5,419 nucleotides of DNA. It comes from Candidatus Baldrarchaeota archaeon (GTDB taxonomy: Archaea; Asgardarchaeota; Baldrarchaeia; Baldrarchaeales; DXJG01). The stretch lies in the NCBI GenBank assembly GCA_030587435.1, contig JAUQZC010000082.1, positions 1-5,419 of the forward strand, given 5' to 3'. Shown here piece by piece: positions 1 to 5,110 of the stretch. Numbering within the stretch: the stretch's first letter is position 1; the number at the start of each line of letters is the position of its first letter. A model generated the notes under the pieces. That model saw nothing but the letters and a program-made list of their open reading frames with translations. It was not told where the DNA came from and did not search any database. A program made the translations under genes and the position numbers.

Positions 1-288
1 TAGACTTATCTTGACAATGTAGTGTTTTCCATATTTGTCTCGACTGATGTATTTGGTTCCGTCAGCAGAGAAAAGGCCTCGAAGCCAATCCCATTCTTCA
101 CAAGTTATAGAATCAAAGTTTAGGTACTTTGTTCGAGTTTTTCTACGTTTGTAATAGCTTATAGTGGATTTTGGAACGTCTATCCCAAATTTTTCTTTTA
201 GCTTCTTTTGTATTTCTCTATAGGACGCATTTTCCGTCTTTATAAATTCAATAACCTTTTTAAGATGTTTTTTCTGCTTTTTCACCAT
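1..288 (-). CDS. N-terminal part of an HTH-LAGLIDADG homing-endonuclease-like protein (cut by window edge)
   Basis: This frame is open for 96 codons and runs off the left edge, so the C-terminus is missing. Residues 10-50 are basic and helical and look like a homeodomain-type helix-turn-helix: ASYREIQKKL, a turn at GIDVPK, then the recognition helix STISYYKRR. Residues 68-77 read WLRGLFSADG, a good match to the LAGLIDADG motif, with D76 in the position of the metal-binding acidic residue. Known LAGLIDADG proteins cut long DNA sites, and some have become regulators. No intron or intein is visible here, so this looks like a freestanding gene. I chose ATG 288 because a TATA-like box at 315-326 would place transcription start about 7 nt upstream of it. 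An in-frame GTG at 309 would lie too close to that box. Whether it is catalytically active depends on the unseen second half. Confidence 0.7.
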   Translation of the reverse strand, partial: MVKKQKKHLKKVIEFIKTENASYREIQKKLKEKFGIDVPKSTISYYKRRKTRTKYLNFDSITCEEWDWLRGLFSADGTKYISRDKYGKHYIVKISL

Positions 289-314
289 TTTCTTATTTCT
301 TTTAACACTAACTA

Positions 315-326
315 CTTAATATATCT
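315..326 (-). promoter_or_regulatory. Probable TATA box of the HTH-LAGLIDADG gene
   Basis: On the minus strand this reads AGATATATTAAG. Its centre is about 33 nt upstream of ATG 288, which fits a near-leaderless archaeal transcript starting around 295. No Shine-Dalgarno sequence precedes the ATG, as expected for a leaderless message. Confidence 0.4.
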
Positions 327-370
327 ATGTTCGTGAGACAACTATGCTGACTGCGATGTGTATGTGAAAG

Positions 371-709
371 CTAAATGACCGTTGTAAATATTTCCTTAGG
401 CGGGTATCTCTCATGATAAGTGAACTTCTTACGTTTTCCTTTTCTTGTTAAAATAGCATTCTTTCCTTTTGATAGTTTGCGTAATGCCGAAGAAACTGCG
501 GCATCTGTAAAATTATAGCCCATTTCTTTCAGTTTGCTTTGAACCTCAGAAAGTTTTCTGCCCTTGCTGAAGAATCCTTCACGATATAAAACATTTTTTA
601 GAACATGTTCAACTGTTATTTTACGTCTTTCTTCCCCGAATGTCAGAGAGATTTTAGTTTCAGTAAGACTGCTGAAAAAGGCTACAAAGGTTTTGTAGTC
701 CTCAAGCAT
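371..709 (-). CDS. Winged-helix DNA-binding protein, 112 aa
   Basis: A small basic protein, probably a transcriptional regulator. Residues 33-45 (VEHVLKNVLYREG) form a first helix. Residues 53-63 (LSEVQSKLKEM) and 67-79 (FTDAAVSSALRKL) form a helix-turn-helix with a recognition helix. Residues 84-98 (NAILTRKGKRKKFTY) look like a lysine-rich wing. The order matches the winged-HTH fold that is abundant in archaea; the exact family is not recognised. The reading frame stays open upstream to a GTG at 808, which would give 145 aa. I chose ATG 709 because a good TATA box at 746-753 lies inside that extension and predicts a short leader before 709. The extension is also hydrophobic and poorly ordered, while the fold is complete without it. 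It sits beside integrase debris and an endonuclease-like gene, so an accessory-element origin is likely. The target is unknown. Confidence 0.72.
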   Translation of the reverse strand: MLEDYKTFVAFFSSLTETKISLTFGEERRKITVEHVLKNVLYREGFFSKGRKLSEVQSKLKEMGYNFTDAAVSSALRKLSKGKNAILTRKGKRKKFTYHERYPPKEIFTTVI

Positions 710-745
710 GTCGTTTTTTAAGAAAATCAGAGCTTCTAAATAGTC

Positions 746-753
746 TATATAAA
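746..753 (-). promoter_or_regulatory. TATA box of the winged-helix gene
   Basis: The minus strand reads TTTATATA, a near-consensus archaeal TATA element. It lies about 40 nt upstream of ATG 709, predicting a start near 724 and a leader of about 15 nt. It decides the start of the winged-helix gene, because the alternative GTG at 808 is upstream of the promoter. Confidence 0.5.
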
Positions 754-809
754 CCAAAAGACATTGACTGGCGCTTATTTGGGCACGCAATGGCTCTGGT
801 GGCGGCACA

Positions 810-986
810 TCATGTGGGGCCTCTCGCGCCTCTCAGGGAATATATTATTTCCATCAGATTAAATAGCTCATTAGCTAGTTTGAATTGCCTAGCTTCGAGT
901 TCCGATTTTAATTTTCCCAGTTTGTTTTCAAATTTGCTTTTTTCAAATTTTCGAAAAATATCTGTAGCAGTCTCGGGTTGCCAAAC
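810..986 (-). pseudogene. Coiled-coil C-terminal remnant without a start codon
   Basis: This frame is open for 58 codons between a TAA at 987-989 and a TGA at 810-812. It overlaps the 3' end of the integrase fragment in another frame. From about residue 10 it reads like a charged coiled coil (FRKFEKSKFENKLGKL, then SELEARQFKLANELFNLMEI) and ends in SLRGARGPT. There is no ATG or GTG before the last dozen residues and no ribosome site. It is best read as the tail of a gene whose front was lost when this DNA was joined to the integrase fragment. An 11-bp direct repeat (925-935 and 940-950) encodes its repeated Lys-Phe-Glu. The parent family is not recognised, and it may be a chance open frame. 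Confidence 0.3.
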
Positions 987-1317
987 TTATGTGATAACTT
1001 AAGTCTATACCTGTCGAAGGTTCTTCTCAAATTGTTAAGGCTTTTGTAGTGGCTGAAGATTCTTTCACTCTCTTTCGGGAGTTGGTTAAGCATACTTAGA
1101 AGTTTAGGCGACACTTTAAAGATGCGTGGATTACTGCCTTTTTCAGCGGCTATTCTTACAGTTCTGTCTTCGAAGTCTATGTCGGTCCACTTTAAAGCGA
1201 AGACTTCCCCTGATCTGGCTCCGGTTTCCTTCAGAATCTGGAGGAAGGCGCTATCCACTTATTGCTTCCAGCTATTAAATCGTCGATCTCTCTTTCAAGA
1301 TCATCTAGTATGAACAT
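908..1317 (-). pseudogene. Tyrosine recombinase (integrase) catalytic-domain fragment, frameshifted and truncated
   Basis: The remains of an archaeal phage-type integrase. From ATG 1317 one frame reads the start of a catalytic domain (LEREIDDLIAGSNKWIA). It then loses phase near 1249, where one base appears deleted. The next frame continues with FLQILKETGARSGEVFALKW. Catalytic Arg I (in GARSGE) is present, with a candidate beta-hairpin lysine in AEKGSNPRIFKV. Homology ends at about GNPRLLQI (near 957), exactly where a working enzyme would continue to the HxxR motif, the His/Trp and the nucleophilic Tyr. All of these are absent, and a stop follows 16 codons later. The N-terminal DNA-binding (SAM-like) domain is also absent. 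The fragment opens at a tRNA-3'-end-like site (1323-1344). It cannot be an active recombinase. A GTG at 1258 would give a 116-aa product, but that only captures the part after the frameshift. Confidence 0.85.
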
Positions 1318-1322
1318 AATAG

Positions 1323-1344
1323 TTAAGTCCGGCCCGCGGCACCA
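1323..1344 (+). other. tRNA 3'-end-like sequence, candidate integration (att) site
   Basis: The plus strand can be parsed as the end of a tRNA gene. TTAAGT resembles a T loop missing one C. CCGGC (1329-1333) would be the 3' strand of the T stem and CCGCGGC (1334-1340) that of the acceptor stem. A1341 would be the discriminator, followed by CCA at 1342-1344. The rest of a tRNA is absent upstream, where the integrase fragment starts instead. The block is very GC-rich against AT-rich flanks. Archaeal integrases commonly recombine at tRNA 3' ends, so an attachment-site copy is plausible. The isotype cannot be fixed, and no second copy is present in the window. Confidence 0.4.
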
Positions 1345-1350
1345 CTAATG

Positions 1351-1358
1351 TTATATAA
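1351..1358 (-). promoter_or_regulatory. TATA-like box upstream of the integrase fragment
   Basis: The self-complementary sequence TTATATAA is centred about 38 nt upstream of ATG 1317, the expected distance for an archaeal promoter with a short leader. It may instead be part of the T-rich end of the upstream gene's transcript. Because it is palindromic, its direction is uncertain. Confidence 0.25.
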
Positions 1359-1380
1359 GAAAAGAGAAGGGGGAGGTGGG
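1359..1380 (-). terminator. Pyrimidine-rich terminator after the surface-protein pair
   Basis: Right after the TAA at 1382-1384 the minus strand is almost pure C and T, ending in TTCTCTTTTC. Archaeal transcription commonly stops at such T-rich runs without a hairpin. It closes the two-gene surface-protein unit. Confidence 0.45.
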
Positions 1381-1381
1381 G

Positions 1382-2401
1382 TTAGAGCTCAGAAAGCTCT
1401 TTCTTTTTTTGCTTTCGCTCAAATAAAGCCGAGATTACGAAAGCTGTTACTAAAATTGCTGCTATGATAAGCCAGACTAGTAGATAGGGTGGTTCAAAGG
1501 GTGGTTTATTGGTTTTATTATCTGGCAACTGTTGAGGTGGGCCGATGACGAACGTAGCTTTTATGTCAGGTAAGACATTACCAGCCGTTAGCTCCCAATA
1601 GTAAACTCTTCTACCATCTCCAGGAGTACTACTGTAATCTGGCGGAGGATCTGCATCTATCAATCCTAGCCCATAGTAAGTGCTGTTTTCCTGCACATCC
1701 ATTATTACCCATGTATTCTTGGATAACTTTATCGGCTCACCTTCAAATGCTAGGACGTCCTTGTAGAGTTGGACCGAAATTTTTTGGCCTACCTGAGGTT
1801 TAAAGAAATCGCCTCCGATACAGGCTCTTACCTTCAACCCCCATGTGCCATTGCTATACCAATAGTAAGCATCGGTGCCTGTATAGATGTCTCTGCCAGT
1901 ATACGCTTCCAAAACACTGTCTACAAATATCCCAAGATCTTCCTTTGGTGCAAACTTACAGAATTCTTTGAGAACTTCTGGAGTTTCCGTACATTTAAAC
2001 ACGTATGTTGCCGTACCATTTTCGATGGAAGAGTCAACTTCCCTGAGTTCCAGATTAAAGCAGTTCATTATCTCATCTTTTGCTCTCTCCGCAATGCTCA
2101 AACTGATGGATTTTTTGTACTGAAGAGTTAAGAAAATGGCTTCGTGTAGCGATGGATAAGGCATTATCCTTATTGTTATTTCCTGGATATCCTGAAAAGC
2201 TTCTGACGTCATGTTTACAGGAAAATTCACGTTAAAGAATTTCAAAGAAAGGTTTATGGTTAGATCGTACTTTCCCTCTATTTTACTGATGAAAAACGCT
2301 ATCCATAGATATTGTTCATAATTTGCTGATGAGGCTATCGGGATTGAGTTCATCGACAAAAAAAGAAGGATTATTGATAGGGTCACTAGAATCTTTCGCA
2401 T
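1382..2401 (-). CDS. Type I membrane surface glycoprotein, family not recognised (339 aa)
   Basis: Residues 1-25 form a Sec signal peptide (MRKILVTLSIILLFLSMNSI, then PIASS-A). The ectodomain runs to about 303. One transmembrane helix follows at 306-327 (LLVWLIIAAILVTAFVISALF), then a basic tail ERKQKKKELSEL, so the body should face outside. It carries six N-x-S/T sequons (N50, N63, N128, N184, N239, N295) and four ectodomain cysteines (C114, C137, C148, C194) that could form two disulfides. A proline-rich stalk (about 288-305) precedes the membrane. ATG 2401 overlaps the TGA of the preceding gene (TGATG), implying coupled translation. An in-frame ATG ten codons upstream would bury the signal peptide's charged N-region. 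No enzyme motif is visible. A cell-surface structural or binding role, with the upstream secreted protein as partner, is inferred. Confidence 0.8.
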   Translation of the reverse strand: MRKILVTLSIILLFLSMNSIPIASSANYEQYLWIAFFISKIEGKYDLTINLSLKFFNVNFPVNMTSEAFQDIQEITIRIMPYPSLHEAIFLTLQYKKSISLSIAERAKDEIMNCFNLELREVDSSIENGTATYVFKCTETPEVLKEFCKFAPKEDLGIFVDSVLEAYTGRDIYTGTDAYYWYSNGTWGLKVRACIGGDFFKPQVGQKISVQLYKDVLAFEGEPIKLSKNTWVIMDVQENSTYYGLGLIDADPPPDYSSTPGDGRRVYYWELTAGNVLPDIKATFVIGPPQQLPDNKTNKPPFEPPYLLVWLIIAAILVTAFVISALFERKQKKKELSEL

Positions 2402-3603
2402 CACCACCAACTTCCCCAGTATGGTATGCAAGGAATCCCAATCGGTGGTTCTGGCGCTGCACCGTGCTGGCAGTAGAAACTATACCATGCCTCTACGGCA
2501 TAGTGCTCCCACTCATCCTCTTCAAATTCTGAACCCCATGCAATATCATAATTCCTGACTTGATGGAACCAACTAACGCTTCCAGGTCTAATGTTTGGTG
2601 AACGAGATTCGTAAGGATAGAACCATCCGTAATCTACGCCTTGCTGAATTTTTAGGAATGCAAAGCCATCCCTATCATACGTTTGTATTTTGTCTTCAAC
2701 GAAATCTTTTTCTACGTAACCTTGATATGCGTGAGTTATAACGAACGCCTCTATTAGAGCACCAATGAGAACTAACGCTACCCCTACTGCTGTCCAGGAA
2801 GTAGCAACACCAGCAGTTATCAAAGCCTTAGCTGCCAGAAGCTTTGCTGCTCTTATTATCAACCCTCCTGCGGCTCCAATTCCCACTCCAAAAAGTCCTA
2901 ACACGTAAGTGTAGAACTCAACTTCATCTTCGATGCCATCAATGTAACGATATATTTTAGTTAACGGAATATGAGCGTAAATAATGTTGGTAGTGTAATC
3001 AAGATATGCCCATGGTGTGTCAAGTTCCTTAGGGTGATAGTTAAACTTATTGTCTGGCTGTTTATATTTAATGACAAACGGATCGCTACCATCTGTGGGT
3101 ACGTGTTGTCCAGCTTTGAGAAGGATTGCTTTCCCATATTGTTCCCACCTATCTTTCTTGAGCGGTGGCGGCTCACCTTCTGGTATGGGTGGTGGGTGCA
3201 AGACACCTCCAGGCAATAGTTCTTCCCTGCTGAAAGGACCTAAAGCTATCAATGTTAAAGATTTTTGACTAACTGTTTTGGGTTTGATGACTTTGGTTGA
3301 ATTTACTCGAACCCATGGCTCTCCAAACGGTGTTTTTTGACCATTGATTTCGTAAATCGCCAAGGAAATGAAAATCTCTTTTGTTCCATTAGGATAGGTA
3401 GTTATGATCTCAAGTTTTTTAACTGGCACCGTTATTTCTAAGATTGGTATTTCCAGTTGATACTCACTTTCAGTTCTTGTAACAATAGATGTTAATGAAG
3501 TTCGTGGGATTTCTGGTTCTGCTCTGGCTATCGAAGGGTACAGAACGATAAAGATCAAAAGAAGCACTATCGAAACTTTAAAATTCGAGGATAATCTTAT
3601 CAT
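2401..3603 (-). CDS. Secreted protein with Gly/Ala-rich hydrophobic core, family not recognised (400 aa)
   Basis: First gene of the coupled pair. A Sec signal peptide covers residues 1-28 (hydrophobic SIVLLLIFIVLYPSI, cleavage probable after ARA). A beta-rich N-terminal part follows (about 30-125) with two sequons (N72, N101), then a proline-rich linker (131-148, GGVLHPPPIPEGEPPP). A middle segment (150-230) precedes a hydrophobic region from 233 to 290. That region has two apolar stretches, VLGLFGVGIGAAGGLII and TAVGVALVLIGALIEAFVI, around a basic RAAKLLAAK turn, which could form a membrane hairpin. The C-terminal domain (291-400) is rich in Trp and Tyr, with C378 and C392 that could pair, and ends in PYWGSWW. 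ATG 3603 has a strong ribosome site 4 nt upstream. No catalytic motif is seen. It could be a membrane-inserting surface protein, a toxin-like or fusion-like protein, or an S-layer component; none is demonstrated. Confidence 0.8.
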   Translation of the reverse strand: MIRLSSNFKVSIVLLLIFIVLYPSIARAEPEIPRTSLTSIVTRTESEYQLEIPILEITVPVKKLEIITTYPNGTKEIFISLAIYEINGQKTPFGEPWVRVNSTKVIKPKTVSQKSLTLIALGPFSREELLPGGVLHPPPIPEGEPPPLKKDRWEQYGKAILLKAGQHVPTDGSDPFVIKYKQPDNKFNYHPKELDTPWAYLDYTTNIIYAHIPLTKIYRYIDGIEDEVEFYTYVLGLFGVGIGAAGGLIIRAAKLLAAKALITAGVATSWTAVGVALVLIGALIEAFVITHAYQGYVEKDFVEDKIQTYDRDGFAFLKIQQGVDYGWFYPYESRSPNIRPGSVSWFHQVRNYDIAWGSEFEEDEWEHYAVEAWYSFYCQHGAAPEPPIGIPCIPYWGSWW

Positions 3604-3607
3604 TTAT

Positions 3608-3616
3608 CCTCCTCCC
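3608..3616 (-). promoter_or_regulatory. Strong Shine-Dalgarno site of the secreted-protein gene
   Basis: The minus strand reads GGGAGGAGG, then ATAA and ATG 3603. This is a near-perfect anti-16S match and fixes the start. It is the strongest ribosome site in the window, suggesting high expression of the surface pair. Confidence 0.75.
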
Positions 3617-3864
3617 TCTTTTCTCCCTTACCGCCCTATAGGAGGTACCCAAAAGAGTTAGCTCTCTACGCGGTTTTAAAGTTAGTACTAAGAACTAGAT
3701 AAATTTTCTGCTTCTCTGTTAACACTTCACCGCCTCTCAATTCAGATATAATAGTGGATTATTACTAGTTTTGACTCTATTTAGAGCAAGTACCAATCAA
3801 TAAATTCGAAAAATCCAATTATATAAAGAAGCTGGCAGAATGCAAGTTTCGTATGAATTAAATT
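3617..3864. other. Intergenic region and possible long leader upstream of the surface pair
   Basis: No convincing gene is present. On the minus strand there are several TATA-like elements: CTTTATATAA at 3819-3828, TATTATATCT at 3744-3753 and CTTTAAAAC near 3672-3680. Depending on which is used, the leader is about 45 to 190 nt long. A 19-codon frame starts at GTG 3725 and ends at TAG 3666, preceded by GAGAGGCGGTGAA, which could serve as a ribosome site. No clear terminator follows the upstream operon's stop at 3865. Confidence 0.5.
3819..3828 (-). promoter_or_regulatory. Possible distal TATA box for the surface-protein pair
   Basis: The minus strand reads CTTTATATAA, the closest match to the archaeal consensus in this intergenic region. 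It would start a transcript near 3797, leaving about 190 nt before ATG 3603. Weaker boxes nearer the gene are alternatives. Confidence 0.35.
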
Positions 3865-4578
3865 TTAGTGAGATTTATCTTTCTGGGCTCTTAGAGCTGT
3901 TATGACTCCATGGCATTTACACGCTGTCCCAATAATGATTGAAGACTTTCCTTTACATTTTTCTAGTACTTTAATTATCTCGTTTCCTTTAAGTGCGCCT
4001 AAGCCGGGCTCAAGCTGATAGCTACGCAGTATTATTGCCTCTGGGGCTGCAAATTGTAGTAAATCATACATTGGGCAGGGCTTCTTAAGCTTTGTAACCG
4101 GACAGATAGGTGGAGCGTTACAGTTCTGTTTGCAGGGCTTGTCTCTGTTATATGAAACTACTACTGTCCCTTCGCCTACAGAAACTATGATCTTAGGAGG
4201 AATTCCAGCTAAAAAGTGATTTATTCCCTCATCCCATACTTTTAAGCCGTATTTTTCCTTTACCAACATCGCAGCAATATGAATTGGGGCTGTTGGAAAA
4301 ACATATTCGGGTTTTATTTTTTCAATTAATGTTAAAGCGTCCACTATATCTCCTTTGGCAAAATAGTTTTTTGAAGAATCTATATGATTAATATCGTTTA
4401 GATTTAACTTGGTAAGATTAAATGTTTTTGTCACAAGACATTTTTCGTCTTTATCTAAGACGATGAATGGCTTAGAATTCCTTAGCAGATATTCTGCGGC
4501 TTTAGTTCCGAACTTGCCTCCACCAATGATTAAACTGAATTTCTTCAATGTAATTTCAACCGTAGTTGGGTATTTCAT
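3865..4578 (-). CDS. NAD(P)-binding Rossmann (TrkA-N-like) protein with C-terminal cysteine cluster (237 aa)
   Basis: A soluble protein of two parts. Residues 14-45 begin a Rossmann fold: FSLIIGGGKFGTKAAEYL with the glycine-rich dinucleotide loop at 19-24, and FIVLDKD, where D42 is placed to bind the adenosine ribose. The second part has C149-x3-C153-x5-C159-P-x8-C168-P, then C208 and C220-x-C222-H near the end. Such spacing could bind an Fe-S cluster or zinc. I recall similar archaeal proteins labelled TrkA-N domain, without known function; the membrane part of a potassium channel is absent. A redox or sensor role is inferred. The start at 4578 overlaps the DUF4430 gene by 23 nt. A TTG at 4548, just after that gene's stop, is a credible alternative that would put the first beta strand near the N-terminus. 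It is the last gene of the operon. Confidence 0.75.
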   Translation of the reverse strand: MKYPTTVEITLKKFSLIIGGGKFGTKAAEYLLRNSKPFIVLDKDEKCLVTKTFNLTKLNLNDINHIDSSKNYFAKGDIVDALTLIEKIKPEYVFPTAPIHIAAMLVKEKYGLKVWDEGINHFLAGIPPKIIVSVGEGTVVVSYNRDKPCKQNCNAPPICPVTKLKKPCPMYDLLQFAAPEAIILRSYQLEPGLGALKGNEIIKVLEKCKGKSSIIIGTACKCHGVITALRAQKDKSH

Positions 4579-5110
4579 ATCGCCATCTTACTGTCTCACC
4601 ATCTGACAAAATGTACAGGTCTGCGCCGCAGTTTCCATATTTCCAAGCCTTTGATTCGTCATCCCAGTAATACCACATCCAATAATATGCACCTTTGTTC
4701 CATACTCCGTTTATGGCGTCTACGAAAGAGGCTCGATAAGCTGGCCAATAAGTCGAATTAACTTGGGCCACCATTCTTGTTGCTTGAAGCAAATTGCAAC
4801 CTAAGGGAACTATTGTTTGGTTATACCATTGAATAGTGCCATTTCCATAGTCTATGCAAATGTTAACCCGCATTATACAACTTTCATATTGTTGAGCTGA
4901 CGAATTAGAGTCTTTTAGCAATTTCGTATAACTCTGAAGAAGACTAGTATAATTTTTCAGCAAATTATTGTACATGCTAACATATACCGCGTTAGCGCTT
5001 TTCTCCTTTTGAAATTCTACATAATAGTAGGCTGCAACGAGACTTACTAGGAAAAGCGAAGTTATCCACGCCAGGACCACCACTATTAAACCTCTTTTTG
5101 TTTCTTTCAT
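4556..5110 (-). CDS. Membrane-anchored DUF4430 (transcobalamin C-terminal-like) protein, 184 aa
   Basis: Residues 1-6 are charged, and a single uncleaved membrane anchor covers about 7-30 (GLIVVVLAWITSLFLVSLVAA). Next is a helical stalk (34-75) with a loose repeat, LLKNYTSLLQSYTKLLKDS. The C-terminal domain (about 83-180) matches the DUF4430 pattern: a first strand ICIDYGNGTIQWYNQTIVPLG, the LLQATRMVAQV helix, INGVWNKGAYYWMWYYWDD, then GADLYILSDGETVRWRYE. DUF4430 resembles the C-terminal domain of vitamin B12 carrier proteins and often sits beside ECF transporter S subunits, which fits its neighbour here. Five N-x-S/T sequons (N53, N69, N90, N97, N118) and four external cysteines (C78, C85, C105, C161) suit an outside location. 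ATG 5110 overlaps the previous stop as ATGA, with GGTGAG 5-6 nt upstream. Binding of a corrinoid or another cofactor at the cell surface is inferred. Confidence 0.82.
   Translation of the reverse strand: MKETKRGLIVVVLAWITSLFLVSLVAAYYYVEFQKEKSANAVYVSMYNNLLKNYTSLLQSYTKLLKDSNSSAQQYESCIMRVNICIDYGNGTIQWYNQTIVPLGCNLLQATRMVAQVNSTYWPAYRASFVDAINGVWNKGAYYWMWYYWDDESKAWKYGNCGADLYILSDGETVRWRYEIPNYG

Noticed and set aside
798..840. GC-rich patch considered as a second tRNA-end or att copy
   Set aside because: It shares only about seven bases with the 1323-1344 block and cannot be arranged as T stem plus acceptor stem; it contains only a short CACAT-G-ATGTG inverted repeat.
790..1313. Two plus-strand open frames (790-1002 and 1122-1313)
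   Set aside because: They run antisense to the integrase fragment and coiled-coil remnant, have no ribosome site or recognisable domain, and the minus-strand reading shows clear recombinase homology.
1769..2532. Plus-strand open frames opposite the type I membrane protein gene
   Set aside because: They are antisense to a gene with a clear signal peptide and membrane anchor, and have compositions typical of shadow frames.
2961..3268. Open frames on both strands within the secreted-protein gene
   Set aside because: They lie wholly inside the coding frame that has the strong ribosome site and signal peptide; no motif supports them.
4409..4606. Plus-strand open frame spanning the junction of the Rossmann-protein and DUF4430 genes
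   Set aside because: It is antisense to two well-supported genes and has no start signal.
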